Part shown: positions 1 through 13,745 of the stretch, piece after piece
Layout: each line of letters begins with the position of its first letter
How positions within the stretch are numbered: the stretch's first letter is position 1
Origin: Hybos culiciformis
Lineage: Eukaryota > Arthropoda > Insecta > Diptera > Hybotidae
Direction of reading: 5' to 3'
NCBI GenBank assembly: GCA_964007475.1
Contig: OZ023273.1
Coordinates: 64,056,108-64,120,107 of the forward strand
DNA: 64,000 nucleotides
The notes under the pieces: model-generated
Told to the model about the DNA's origin: nothing
What the model saw: only the letters and a program-made list of their open reading frames with translations
Databases searched by the model: none
Made by a program: the position numbers and the translations under genes

Positions 1-213
1 TTTTAATGTTTTTAAGCTAAACACATAAAAACTATTAAAAATTTAAAATGCATGAACAAAAATTGAGTGAACGTGTTAGTTTTTATTGTACACATATTGT
101 AGGCTGAATGTCGCTTGCAAGTTCTTTAATAGGGCGAACAAGAACGTACAATTTATTTTTAAATATGTTGTCTCACTTCAACATGTATTTTTACTCCCTA
201 TTCACTACACTAG

Positions 214-307
214 TGATTCACCGATAAAAAAGTATTTCTATTTTGGAAATTTGTGTCATGCATTTGGTGAACAAATATTAAAAGTGTACGCAAATAATTA
301 CAAGCAG
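214..307 (+). CDS. Candidate internal exon of an unidentified + strand gene
   Basis: A 94-base open segment preceded by a pyrimidine-rich tract ending in AG (212-213) and followed by the donor-like GTGATG after a CAG codon. It encodes about 31 residues including KYFYFGNLCHAFGEQILKVY, a mixed, protein-like composition unlike the Lys/Asn/Ile/Phe noise of the surrounding DNA. The first base completes a codon begun in a previous exon, and the exon ends in phase 0. Phase 0 matches the next candidate exon at 15404, so the two could be consecutive or separated by other exons. I do not recognise the protein. The open frame extends upstream to an ATG at 86, but that part is composition-poor. It could be a chance ORF; the splice-site agreement is the main support. 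Confidence 0.4.
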
Positions 308-394
308 GTGATGTCTTATTAACATTATGGAAATTTATGTTGCAGTTCTCCCTTTACAAAGTTTGTTAATTTATTTTTCATAATTGTGGCTTTT

Positions 395-663
395 GGGATA
401 CCTACGGCGGCGCATCAGATAATGGATCCTTGTAGAACTCGATGGAATATGACGAAAAGATAAAATAAAAATTTTCGATGTCGCGCTCAGTTTTCGAGAT
501 ATCACAATTTAAAACTGGTTCTTATGAATTTGTATTTAAATTAATAAAATGTTTGATATCTCGAAAACTAGCGAGATATCGCAAATTTTTCTTTAATCTT
601 TTCGTCTTATTTCGTCGATTTCTACAATAATCTATTATCAGATTCTCCGCCGTAGACTTGCCC
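395..663. repeat. Foldback/MITE-like element with ~105-bp inverted arms
   Basis: Two imperfect inverted arms, roughly 395-500 and 555-663, face each other around a short AT spacer. Matching blocks include CTACGGCGG at the ends, ATCAGATAATGGAT against ATCTGATAATAGAT, GACGAAAAGAT, and TTTTCGAGATATC near the centre. Both ends begin with GGG. No clear target duplication is visible, so the superfamily is not assigned. There is no coding capacity. Confidence 0.6.
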
Positions 664-3640
664 ATAATTTTTTCCAATATTTTGTTGTTAATTTACAAAT
701 ATTACACAAGTGCAAAAAAAAACAACAAAATACATGAGAAGTTTTCGGCATTATGCAATATCATAAAGGAAGTGAGAATAGCTATAGTAAAATGTAAACT
801 GAAAATCAAAGTGTAAAAAAAACCCTGTATAAAATTTATTGTCAGTATATGGTTCAATATTTTTTTATTTATAATTTTTTTTCTAATAATATACCCATTT
901 TGTCATTATTTGTTATTGTCCTAGAAAAAAATGCACTAAAAAGTACGCCCAGAACTGAGGTTGTATGGGAAATTTTAAAATTTCCCTTTGCAGAAGTTTT
1001 GTGGTAGGGTAGCATTTTGGAACGAATTTTTTGGAGAAATTGTCTCAATCATCGGACTTAGCTGTCAGATTTTGTCGTTCGAAAAGTAAATTTGTCACAG
1101 GACTGGGGTATTGTCCTGTGTGGAGGGTACCCGAGACTTATGGAACGTACTATTAGTCGACTATTCCAAAAGTTTAATTTAATTCAGGAGATCATTGAGC
1201 AAACTTTAATTGATCAATTAAGAAAAAAATTTTAAATTGTTACGGATTTTATTAATTTTTTTTTAATTTTTAATTTTTATAATGTGTAAACACACTATTG
1301 CATGTTTAACAAATAAAAATTAAAAACAACATTATTATATTAATTTTGCTGTTTATGAATAAATTTCATAATATTTTGTTTCAAAAATCAAAAAACAATT
1401 TTTTAAGATAAAAATTGAATTTTTTTCGTTGAAAACGTTCTTATATAAAGATTAACATTGTATTTTTTTTTCTCGTTTTTAATAATTTTAATTTTAATAA
1501 AATAAATTAATTTTCAAGTTCCAAAAACCTTATCTAACTAGTATATACGTTTTACATTCGATTTTAATTAAAGTATATTCGCAGTGAAATAATAAAGATT
1601 TATTTAAAATTTACAATTTCCTACCTATAGTTTCTGCGATAAATTTGTTTTGTTGATATTTTAATTGAAACACTCTGTATTAATTCTTATCTCATTAGGT
1701 AAATAATAATATTTAAATTAGTCAGAAATTTAAATAAAAATTTCTGGGAATCAGCAAATAAAAAATCCCTTAAACATAATTTACTTTGAGCACAGACTTA
1801 ATATATAACAAACAGATTAAGAAAGAGAATATTTTTTGAATTAATGTAGATTGGCTCCATTTTCATAGTAATTGTTTGTATACTCAAAACGTTTTCGTCT
1901 TATTTTGAAAAAATTAAATACGAAATGACGTTAAGATAAAGTTTAAGAGTATGGAGCTGTTGTTTTTTATGTTTTAATGAAAAACGAATGTGCTTTAAAA
2001 TTATTTAAAATTTCGTTCAATTTCAAATATATTATTATGATAATGAGAATTTTATCACTGTGGACAACAAAAATATGCATTTTTAAGTAAATGTAAAAAA
2101 AAAAATCATAAATTCCTATAATGATAAATAGGAAATATTACAGGTATAAAAATTTTACGACCTTGGGTTTCAAATTTTTTTTTTTAGAAATGCATTTCAT
2201 ACTTAAAAACGATATAATTATAGGGTTTCTATTTAGAAGATACAAAACAAAATTCATCCAAATTTAAAAACATTTTTATTCTGAATAAATATAAAACGTT
2301 TTTATCGTTCCTAAGAAAAAAATATTAAATTTATTATCGATATTTTTAAGTTATTTTTTATTAAAAGTGAAAATATAAATAAAATATAATTAAATAGTAA
2401 ATAAAATAAAAAAAAAAAAAATATAAATTCGTAGAATACCTAAAAAAAAAAAAAAAAAAAACTTTGATCTTATTTTTGATTGAACGTTGTGCGCTAATTT
2501 CAAACAGATAAAAGACATTTGATATTTAATTATTATACCAAGTATGTATATATGTACTTAGCTATGTCGTCGATTTGGACTTTTTTTGAACGAATATTAA
2601 TTTTCCTTCTATTTATTATATATTTTAATTAATTTTTAGATGATTTTTGCTGATTATATATTTATACATATATTAATAGTATATGTTTAGCATAATATTA
2701 ATTTCATATCGGAATAGAAGTATAATAGTCAAATAGATGCAATATTTTATGAACAATGAATCAATCAATTTCTTATATTGATTCTTTCTTCAATGATATG
2801 AAAATGATAAAAAAAAATTTAATTTTATTGTTATGGCCATATTGTTGCTATAGTTACAATTTTTTTTGGCGCACCACCAATTCTTAACAATTTTAATTAA
2901 CCAATTTTTTTTGTCGGTACTCTTTAAGTCAATGTATAATAATTAATGTATCTATGTACAAAATTCTCTTTAAATATTTTTTATTCTCTTTATCATTATC
3001 ATTAATTCATTATATATAAAATACACAAAAATACCAGATACCAGAAAAATTAAAAAAATAAAGTAATTCTCAAAAATATTCAGATTACCAGAGTAAAGGT
3101 GGCCTAGTCCTCACTTTGCATGATTTTTACCCAATACCCACTCAAAAAAATTTGTTAAAATACCAAAATTTCAAATATTAGGATTAAAATTATATAATGT
3201 ATGTAATTACGTATATACACAAATATTTATATTTATATTGATAATAGTTTGCTTGTTGTAAAAATGTTTGTTTGTGCTGCTTAAGTTTTCATTTATTTTA
3301 ATTGTCAAAAAATATAGTACAAGTGTTAATGCATTTCAAAAAGTACGCTTAAAACTATGGACTTTAAATATAATTATTAAACGATAATTTAGATTTTAAA
3401 GTTCTAATGAAGTAATGACTACGTCATGCTTACCTTTATTTTATTTTTCTAAAAGGGTTTAATATTCATTTGCATGACCTTCTAGGAATTGAATAAACAC
3501 TTAAATTTATAAGCATTTTTACATACAACATTGATATTTTTTTGTTTACAACAGTATAAAAATAAGTAATATACCTACTTGACTTGTACTACTTAAATAG
3601 CAAATAAATATAAAAATAAATAAAAGTGAGTCGTGCGTAA
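664..3640. other. AT-rich non-coding stretch
   Basis: No supportable gene. It is dominated by A and T runs, with poly-A tracts near 2408-2421 and 2442-2460. A slightly GC-richer patch at 950-1150 has stops in all frames. A short open frame at about 3086-3160 has no clear donor site, so I do not call an exon there. Confidence 0.5.
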
Positions 3641-4300
3641 TTCCGAAAACGAAAATCCCGAAAATTACTTTAAATGTCGAAATTCAAAATTACAAAAACA
3701 CAAAATCCCAAAATGTTAAATACCGAATAACACAAAATATTGGAAATCAATATGACGATTTTTTATAATCCTATTTTATTAATCAAAATCCCTAAATAAA
3801 AATTTTTATTTCCAAGATCCTGAAATCCTAATAAAAAAATTGTACGTTCGTAAAAATGTTGGTAATAATAATTATGTAATTGCATGTTTATTTTTCTTTA
3901 ACAGTATTTAGAAATAAGTAATTATTTGAGATTAAATAAGTTGCGGAAAAGGAGGTTCAAATCCCTGAAGCTCCGCAGGGATTCACGAAAAGGTATTTGC
4001 TAGCGTAGCCAAAGGTGAAGTGTTTTCCCTTTGAGAACAATAATTATTCAATCAATGTATAAATATAGAAAAATCTTATTGACTGTTTATTTGTCTGTTT
4101 TGCTGTTATTAACAATTTTTGAAATTGAAAAATATTATTATTTGGATCCATTACATTACAAAAAATGTAATTTTAAGTCTGCCTAATGGCAATTTTATGT
4201 AGTTAATGAATTTGAAATTCGGGATTATGAATTTTCCGAATTTGAAATTTGAAGATTTTTTTTTTTTGGGAATTTTCGGTTTCCGGATTTCATACCTAAC
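3641..4300. repeat. Possible degraded inverted-repeat element
   Basis: The left end carries ATTCCGAAAACGAAAATCCC followed by similar CGAAA-type repeats. The right end, read on the other strand, carries ATCCGGAAACCGAAAATTCC followed by related ATTCGGAAAATTC and AATCCCGAATTTC motifs. This looks like the ends of an old terminal-inverted-repeat element. No target duplication was found and the interior is ordinary AT-rich DNA. The extent is a guess. Confidence 0.3.
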
Positions 4301-7300
4301 CCTAAATAAAATTATTTTATTTTTTTCCTTAATAGTTTGTTCATCAGTTCTATTTCAGTTCTATATATATAAATTCAATACAACGGAAATATTTTAAATC
4401 TTTTATTTTATTTTAACTAAGCGTACATACGTCATCCTTATCAAGAAATTATCTTAAATCAAAATAAATAGAAAAACAAATGCCAATCAATTTAAAAGTA
4501 AACATAGTCCCTCTTTTTTATACGTACTATTTAAATCTTTTGAAACCATAGTCAAAGATCATTCATTAGCTTAACCAAAATTTTAATTAAAAAAATGTTT
4601 TTTAAATCAAATTATTTTATACAAAAATTATTTAAAATGGAGAATGGTACAATTCGTTTCTCTAAGAAAGGCCTTAATTGTGATAAAATTAATAAATTTG
4701 TCTCAGAAGTACAGGATATTATGTATTCTATCCTAGGCTCTGCATGTTTAATATATACATACATAGTAAAAATAAAGTTATAATTTATATGGAATGTACA
4801 TTTAAATTGAAACTGAAAAATTTCCATTCATAAATTTTTTTTTCATATTGCAAATTAATATGCATGATTTTTAGAGAATAATGAATGTTTTTTTTTTAAT
4901 CAAAGATTTTTTAATTTGAACTGAAAAGTCAAAATTTGTATATTTTTAAATGTATGCAGAACAAAAATTTATAAATGAACATAAAACATAAATGAATTTA
5001 AGTACAATGTACGCTAGTCTCATTGATATTTTTAATGATATGTAGAGAATATGAAAAAATGTGTATTTGTATTATACACGCATATAATTGTGGTAAATGT
5101 ACATATATTGAATTTATTTTTAGAATATATATTTATACAAAAAAAAACAAAAAAACAAATGAAAGTCCAAAACATCACTTTTTAATGAATTATGCAATAA
5201 TTAACGCATGATCGAAATTTTTGACGAATTTAAATTTATTTAACATTGAAATTTTTGACACAAAATAAAAAATTATAAGATCTCATTTTTCTTTTATTAT
5301 ACAAAGTTAGAGATTAATAAAATATAATTACGTAAAAAGTTTTATGATTTTGTTTTGAATTTATATACTTATTAATAATTTTTTTTTCTGTGGTATGTGA
5401 CGTCACATTATACATTTTATTTTCTCTCTTGATGTTTAGATCATACTAAATTCTTATTAGGCAGAGAAAATCTAAGAGTTGTTTTGGTAAGTTCACAGAA
5501 ATGAGGTCAAAAATATTCTGATGTGATCGTGATATTTAAAAATTGTTGTCGAACTTAATTCAGGAACTTCCAATTTCCTATTTCCAATGTAAGCTTCAAC
5601 CAAAACCGAACTGAAAATCGGGAAAATCGTAATCGAACCGAAATTGGGTAAAAACGAAAAACCGTAACCGAAAACCAGAACAAAATTTTTTCCGCTTTAT
5701 TTTTCGTTCTTTTCGTTTGTTTTACACAAAAAAAAATTGTGCTTGGATTTCAGTTAAATTCATTCATTACAAAGACGTTTCTACTCTTAAAATATAATTA
5801 TTTTATTTTAATAAGGTATTTATTTTTGGAATTCTTTAAATTTTGAAAATTCGTTAATATAAAATATTTAAAAAAAAATAAAATAAATAACCTGATAACG
5901 ATGAAGAACTAAAAAGGTGTAGTAAACCGAAACTATTTATATATTTTTTAGCAGCGAAATAAATATCGGACTATAAGTATAAGATTTGATTAAGAATACT
6001 ACAGCTGACTTCGTTTTAGTATCCTTATAATTAATGGTATGAGATAGTAAATTAAAAATTAATATGTATAATTATGATGTATATGTATGTATACTTTTTT
6101 GTTAAAACTTCATTAGTATGAATTTCTAATTTAAGGTCATTAAACATTAAAAATTTAATAAAAATAATTAACAATTTAGTAGATAATAAAAAGCCGGATT
6201 TTTTAGGACATATTTTATACAAATTCGATGCGGTATACTTCAATTAAAAATGTATAAGAGTTTATTTATTCAAAATTGATGAAATTTTCAGCTAATTAAA
6301 CAAATTTTGTTTTTTCCAAACATAAGAAGTATTCATTATCATTTTTATTTAACCATTTCTAGGTAATAAAAATTAAATCTTTATAATTCGAACTTATATA
6401 TTCATACATATTATATTATATATATTGTATATATCTAATGCAAATAAACGCTTAATATATTGTATTAGTAACCATAAAATATTTTCTGTTCAAAAAAATA
6501 TGGGTTGCTACTTGATTATAAATTCAATAATTAATTCAATAATATTAATAAAATAAAATTGCAATATTATTAATTATGTTTTAAATATGATGGAAAAGTA
6601 TAGAACGCATGAACATAAATTGCGATATAAAAGAGAATATAAATTGACATGGTGAGAAATATCTGATTACTTTTAATTATAGATAATGGATTAAAATTGT
6701 ACATATAGAGAAAAATTTTATATATTTCTTTTCTGAAAATGAAATAAATAATATAAACGATTATATAATAACGGTATATAATAATGATATAACTTTTTAG
6801 AGAATAAAAATTTCATATTTCTGACAACTAATAATTTTTTTTATATCTTCTATTTCAGCTTGAAACTTTGGCATTTTTACATTTCAACTGATAGTCCCAC
6901 AATCAAAAATTACTGATGATGATGTGATTTTAGCATTTCAAACAAAAAAAAAAAACAAAAAAGAAAAAAAAATTATCCGGTTATACATATTTTTGTTATA
7001 TTAAAATCATCGGAAATTTATAAAATTTTTAGATATTGTTCATTAAATTAAATCAAAATTATTTATATATATATTAATATCATTAGAACTTGTTGTACAT
7101 TTATATATACATTATTTACTTTGATAATGATTCTACTTACTTACTTCTAAAATAATAAACAAATCATAAAAATTATAATTAAGATTTACTACTATAAGAT
7201 TAATCTTAAAACTGACAATAATAATTTTTAGCCAAAGGAAAAAGTGGAACACACATATTAGAAATTTCATTATTGTAATAGAAAATGATAGTGTTTGTAT

Positions 7301-10300
7301 GTACATATATATGTATTTATAATTTATAATTTTATTATAAGTACTTATATATACCTTTTATAATAATAATTAAAATTTACTATTATTTGTCAAGAATTTC
7401 AAAATAACTGTTGTACAATGTAATTCGATTTATTTTAAATATGTTATTAAATATAGGGAATTTTGATGAGCATGATCATTTGGAAAACATTGTAATTTAT
7501 ATTATTGTTTTACGGATTATAATGATGGTAATTATGGTATGGCCTAGGATCAATAGTAAGAATCGTACGAACATTTTTTTCTTAAATTCTATACATATAT
7601 AAATTCATTTCTATTTTCACTCGAAAAGAAAGGAGATAATGATTTTTACTGTCGATCGTAGTCTATAATAATCCGAAATAAATTAATAAATCTTTAGCAG
7701 TTTTCATTCACCAAAATATTTCTTAAGAACAGAAATTTAAATTTTCTTGAAGAATAAAATTTTTTTACCCGAAATTTTCTTTATTCGAATGTGTATTTGC
7801 TTTCTTCTTTTATTAAAAAGGGTTTAATAACTAAACATTGGTTAACAACTCTGATAACACACTGATACGTTATTTAGGACTTAAATTCGTAAGAAATAGA
7901 TTTAATACATTGACTGTTCAGTCATTGTTAATTTTTTCGTTATGCTATTGTAACTTTAATAGTACAACTTCATAAAAATTCTTACGTCGAGCTCATAAAA
8001 ACGAAATGTGCCTAATTTGTGAAACGGTAATAAAAGCTTCTCAGCTGGAAACAAGTTTTTTAAAAATTTATTATAAATTATTGTAGAAAGTTTATTTATA
8101 TATTATTTGAAAATCATATGGTAGTCGCCACAACTAAACAATATATTTATACAGAAATTAAATTATCAACGCTTAATGATATGAGGCAATGACTAGAATT
8201 TTCAAAGAATAATTAATACTTAGTACATATGTACATATACCATACATACTTTCATACATACATATCGAACATTATTGTTCAAATTATTTTCAATGATTTC
8301 CGAGCTTTTAGTAAGTTGACGATAAGCTTTAAAAAATTATAAAAAATTTAAATCGCTAATTTTAGGTCAAAATCCTATACATCATATAGAATATTGTATA
8401 CGTAAAATTTAAATTATTTTTTAAATATAACTTGAATAAAAATTTGGTTATCATAAATTTCATGTTTTCAACACTGGCGGTTTCAAAGGTGATAAGAAAT
8501 TTTTGTTGATAATAAAGTAACTAAAATGTATATTTATCAATATCTATCTATCCCTTTGAAAAATGATTCACTTGAGATTAAGATGCAGCCGACAAAGATT
8601 ATAAGTATGCAAAATTTCCATATATATAAATATAGAACATAAATAAATGTTAATAAATTAAATTATGTGTACAAACAAAATTTAAAAAATTTATTCCGGT
8701 AACTTATGTTCAACTGTTATTGGAACGAATTAGATTAACTTTAATTCTGGCTTGCATCAATCGATTAATGTGTTAAATAAATTAGTAATAAAAATAAAAG
8801 AAATAAATTAAAAGTGTGCCTAAAATATATATCTTTTATTTAGGCAATAATTCGACTCAGTATTGTAAAACAAAAGTAGAATCAAATGTTTTTTCATTGT
8901 ATCAAAATAAGCAACTTTTTGCTCTAGTTAGCTGATAAAAAATGTACATTACTGTAATTTTATTTTATCTAAAAAATTAATTATATTCAACAAATTCAGG
9001 AGCCTTATTGTACCAAAATTTAAGTAACTAACAATAATTGAATATGATTAGAAATGTGTGTAAACTATTAATTTTATGAAAAAAAATGTATAGCACAAAA
9101 TTGTTATATTTAAACTCAATTATATTTTTGATATTATATAAGTGTAAGTTCTTTTAAATGAATTTTATGAAATTAATGTACATTAATTAAATTTACTAAA
9201 ATAAAAAAATATTTTGTTCGTAGTTTTACAAACAATATTATCAATATAAGTTTAGTATATTTAAGGAAAACCTTGCAATGATATTTTATTAATATAAAAT
9301 AATAAAAATGAAATAATCAATGTTTATAAGAAAATTTTTATTTTTTTTTTTGTGATTTAAATATAAATTTTTAAGACAATAAAATATAAATGTAATGAAT
9401 TTATTTTTTTATATATTTCTGACGCACTAAATATTTTCCAGAGATATTATTAATTGCGATCATTTGATACTTGAAATTATTTTTCAATATTTTTCTTTAT
9501 TTCAAGTGTTTATAATGTAGATGTAAATTGAATGCACCATTTCTGCTAATATTTTGTTAAAATATTTTTCTACACAAAATATCTTTACAATCTTTTATAA
9601 TTTTATTTTCAATTAGATTTTTTATTAAAATGCGTAAAAATGTTCCAAACTTTATAATTAGCATCAATTATTTTTTTAAATTTGAATTATATTATGACAA
9701 TGAAATTTTTATTGATGAGTATAAAACCTGAATTTTTTCAACATATTTTAATTTACTTTCAATAGGTTGAGTACCTATAAGTATATAATTTAATATTTAT
9801 CATAACTGTGATAAATTTTATTTATTTTTTAAATGCTTCAATAATATAGCATGTATTGATTTTTCAGAAATAAAATTATTTATGTAAGTATTTTTTAAGT
9901 GCGTAAAAAAAAAAGAAAAATTTCCAGTAAAAAAAAATTTCAATTATTTTTAATTATGATAAACATTTTTGTTCAACGCATCGAAATTGCATCTAAAATT
10001 CTACGTTGCATTTTAATCAAGAAAATGCGTTATAAAAAAGAATCATAAATATTTTCATTTTAAATAAAATCAAAGTGCAAATTTATGTACATACCCATAT
10101 ATCATGTATGAAAGTTGTATAATATATAAAATAATAACAGATCGATGCTGTCCCATTAAACATTTTCTATTATATAAAGTATTTTTAATTTCCACATAGA
10201 AACATTATTTTTTACATTGTGGAACGATAATAAGGTTTGAAAGACAGTAAACAAATTAGTAATCTCTAATTTGTATATAAGATTATGTACGTAAAAGAAA

Positions 10301-10765
10301 AGTTAATCATATTAATGTTAATTAATGTTGGCTTATCGAATTGGATTATCTTGTGTAACGAGCATTTATCTGAAGACTTTAATTGAATAGCTTCTAACAT
10401 GAAATAAATTATAATCAACTAGAAAATTAATTGTTTCAACTTGGTTTTAAGGTAAGCATTCATCAGAATAGTTAACTTAAAACTCAATCATTGAACTCAA
10501 TCACCGACAATTTAATTTTTAGAATAATTTTAGATACTGTGAGAATTTATTTTTTATACATATATATAACTAGCTATCTGTTCAAAACATTATATAAGAA
10601 CATTCTGGATTTTACATTAAGACGATTTACTTCGACTCTTAAGCTTTAGTAGAATTGTTATCTTTTTCTGAGTATTAATTGAAGTTTGTTGGTAATAATT
10701 CCAAATTAAAAAAGAATTTCATAATTTTCATGGTTGAATATAATATTTCACTTTCAGATTTCATT
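4301..10765. other. AT-rich non-coding stretch
   Basis: No gene recognised. A patch at 5598-5700 contains several CCGAA/AACCG motifs reminiscent of subterminal repeats of hAT elements, but I could not find a partner end. Short tacata/tatgta stretches typical of insect intergenic or intronic DNA occur throughout. The open frames here are short and of low-complexity composition. Confidence 0.5.
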
Positions 10766-10773
10766 ACTAAACT

Positions 10774-11183
10774 CAGTGCTGAGCTGTGGAATTATTATCA
10801 GAGGGCTCGCATTCAAGATTTCATAGATTCACAAAAAAAATTATTATTTTTTTTTTACCTGCATTTAATTTTTTGAATAGTTTAGTATATATACATATAT
10901 GTATAAAATATTAAAATATTACATTAAAATTTAGGCGATCGTTTAAATTTAAAAATATAAAATGCGGGACTTTTCATTCAGTAGCATACAAAATCAAACA
11001 TTTCTATATTAACTTTACAATTTTTTTATTGTATCAAATAATGTACTAATATTTTAAATCGATATTTTCGATACTTTCGCAAATTGTTACATCCAAAAAT
11101 TTTAATATTGGTTTAAAACAAATATCTTTTAAAATTATCAAGGGGCTTGCGAGCCCGTGCGAGCCCTCTTCAGCTCAGCACTG
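10774..11183. mobile_element. Non-autonomous hAT element (MITE), 410 bp
   Basis: Terminal inverted repeats start CAGTGCTGAGCTG at both ends, and both then carry an AGAGGGCTCGCA block. The element is flanked by a perfect 8-bp direct duplication ACTAAACT (10766-10773 and 11184-11191). The CAG start and the 8-bp duplication are the signature of hAT transposition. The right subterminal region also contains two copies of a GGGCTCGCA-type motif. There is no transposase. The perfect duplication suggests a fairly recent insertion. Confidence 0.88.
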
Positions 11184-11191
11184 ACTAAACT

Positions 11192-12170
11192 ACAATTAAA
11201 ACATAAAAATTAAGAGGTTAAAAATCTCAAAGTAATCCTCCCAAAACCTTCAGATAAAAATATTATACATAAATCTATCCTCTTGAGTTACAGTTAAATC
11301 TTCTTGACTAAAACAATACTGTTAAATTTTCTGCTACGATGTTCTTTCAATAAATCTGTAATAATTTGTAAATAATTATTAATAACTTGTAAATAATTTA
11401 TTATAAAAACTGAAAAACATTCGTTCCTTCTTTTATAACAAATCCTTGATCGCAAGTTAATGCAAGCTATTTTTATGTTCATAAAATGTTATTTGGGTAA
11501 CCATAATATTTACTTACTTCATTGACGGAACAAAAAACATTAAATGTTAAAAATCAATGTGCTTACTAACGTGTATTGTGTTTTGTATATTTATATTATT
11601 ATTTATTATATGATCAGTTCAGTTGAAAAAAAGAATTTTTTATGAAAAAAAAATCAGATTTTCTCTGAAATAATCACATAAAGAAAAAGAAACAAAAAAA
11701 TTATTTTCAGTGAAAAATTTCACTTGAATTTAAATTATGGTTGTTACAACTTGATAGTTATTTCCACAATCAGCGTTATTTTTCAGATCCCATCAATTAA
11801 ATTTGTATATAAATAAAATATACCAGGAAAATTATTATAAAAACTTAATGTTTTATTATTAATTTTGATTAAAATTAATAATTACAAGAAATATAATTGG
11901 GAAAAAACCAATCAAATAAATAAAAATAATAGATTTGTGTAACAGTTAAAAAACGTAAAAACTTAATATAATAAGGGTTAACCTCGTAGAATTTCAATAA
12001 AATACCAGTAACATTATAAAGTTAATAAATTTCTATGAATTGCAGTTAGAAGTGAAGTTCTTAATAAAATATGTATTTTCGAAGTTAAATAAAAAATCAC
12101 TATATTATTATTTAAATTTAATTTTTATTTATATGAACTTAAATTCAAATTTAGCATTGATTAAGGAATG
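11192..12170. other. AT-rich non-coding stretch
   Basis: Nothing recognisable. An open frame on the - strand near 11294-11482 has a composition expected of random AT-rich DNA. Confidence 0.5.
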
Positions 12171-12356
12171 AGCCGCCCCTAGGCACTTTTTGAGAAATTT
12201 AGTGTATTTTCTTTTTCTAAATTTTTGATTTACAAATTTATCGATTATGTCTTCAAATTCTTTTCTCTAACACGATGTGTTCGATGTGTCTAATTGAAAT
12301 GCTGTTTTTTGTCGCCCTTTTAAATTTGCCGCCCTAGATAAGTGCCTGGTGCGGCT
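12171..12356. repeat. Short inverted-repeat element, 186 bp
   Basis: Both ends carry AGCCGC followed by CCC/ACC and AGGCACTT, facing each other. An internal CTAGGGCGGCAAATTT block on the reverse strand lies beside the right arm. It is GC-rich against its surroundings. It is probably a small terminal-inverted-repeat transposon, but no target duplication is evident. Confidence 0.45.
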
Positions 12357-13412
12357 ATCCGTAGATTCAGGGATGATTGAAGTATAAAGCCAGTAATCGC
12401 TCATTAAAGCTTCTGATATTTTGTGTATTATAAATTCATTGACATTGACACACAGTATCTTTAAACACATGTGTACATCATTTTTTTCCACAAAATATTT
12501 AAATAAAAGTTCTGGTATCGATATAAATGATATATTGTGATTGCCCCAAAAATTTGGTTTCTCACAAAATTACAATTATTTCGCGGCTGCGAATTGGTAT
12601 TAATCGAGTGAATCCAACTTGTTTCAAATTATGTTCCATTCGGACCTTGTGTACTGGAGTTTTTAAAACTGTCTTGTCAATTATATAGATTATTTTGATA
12701 TATTTTGATAACAACTGGAAAGTTAATAATTTTACAAGATAAAGTCAATTGATTTAATGAATACTCATTATTAACAATTCGGAAAAAAAAAACACATTAA
12801 AATTAAACTATTAAATCAAATTTTAATTTTTATGATTTTTAGATTGACTATAATGATAATTAATTAAATTAAATTAAAATTAAAATTGTACTAATAAAAA
12901 ATAATTATTATTTTAAAAAAAATAATAATTTGGCGAAATCATTGCTTAGTTCGTCACGTATTGAATTGTTAGTATAGAGAAGACATGAATTAAATAAAAT
13001 TCTTAGTGAAAGTTCAGAATGAATAATCAAAATTATATTATCGATATTGGCTGAGTTTGATTACATGTAAAACATCGACTTAGGACTTGTTTATTTGAGT
13101 CAGCAAAATAAATAAATTGAAAATATCATGTTAAATTTATTATTTTTAATTATAAACTACAAAATGTGGGCAAGACTTTAATAATTTTTTTTATAGATTG
13201 ATAAACTCGCAAGAATACTTTATACCCCTATATTTTTCCAATCATTTTATTTGTTTAATTCATTTATTTCGATGACGTCAATTAATTTTATTTTTTGTTT
13301 ACATTATTAACTAAAAAAATAGTACATACATATAATTCGTAATGAAGTTTTGTATTTGCATTTGAATATAAATTTTTATTGTCAAATAAGAAATTGATTT
13401 AAATTGTAAATA
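12357..13412. other. AT-rich non-coding stretch
   Basis: No gene supported. A 51-codon ATG frame starts near 12527 on the + strand and is somewhat less AT-biased than its surroundings, but it has no recognisable domain and no splice context. Confidence 0.4.
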
Positions 13413-13420
13413 ATTTAGTT

Positions 13421-13737
13421 CAGACCCATGCAAAGTGCGGCCGGACGCGGGCCATTTACTACACACTTATGCGAAATTCTATCTTTATTTTCCACAACAT
13501 TTTGTTTTTCCAACAATTTTTTCTTTGAACAAGCTTACAAAACTAAAACATAGAAGCAGTTTAACAGATATTGATATCAAAAATTCTTTGCGATTAGCTG
13601 ATAAGAATATAATACTAAATATTACAGATATAATGAATAAGCACCAATTTCACAAATGATTAATTAGCATTTCATGCGGCTCATTGATAAATCCAAACAA
13701 AAATAGCCCGAATATCAAGAAAGATTGCTCAGGACTG
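13421..13737 (+). mobile_element. Internally deleted hAT element retaining the transposase tail
   Basis: The left end starts CAGACCCATGCAAAGTGCGG and the right end, reversed, starts CAGTCCTGAGCAATC. The flanks are ATTTAGTT (13413-13420) and ATTAAGTT (13738-13745), an 8-bp target duplication with one mismatch. The GC-rich AAAGTGCGGCC subterminal block is typical of hAT ends. The left terminus is joined almost directly to transposase C-terminal coding sequence, so the bulk of the element is missing. Confidence 0.75.
13435..13659 (+). pseudogene. hAT transposase C-terminal remnant
   Basis: The last ~45 codons contain KLTKLKHRSSLTDIDIKNSL followed by RLADKN and a short basic tail. This matches the pattern of the hAT C-terminal dimerisation region of ZBED-like transposases, where a Lys-rich stretch leads into R-S-x-L-T-D, a helix, and 'LRLA'. 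The preceding segment reads better in another frame (ILSLFSTTF, resembling the strand before the conserved C-E-x-x-F-S), so at least one frameshift is present. No catalytic residues remain. It lies wholly within the 317-bp hAT element and cannot make a transposase. Family assignment is from pattern recognition, not a database search. Confidence 0.6.
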
Positions 13738-13745
13738 ATTAAGTT

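Noticed and set aside
3954..3964. GGTTCAAATCC, a tRNA/SINE B-box match
   Set aside because: No A-box at the right distance and no cloverleaf; a nearby AATCCCTG/CAGGGATT hairpin is not tRNA-like.
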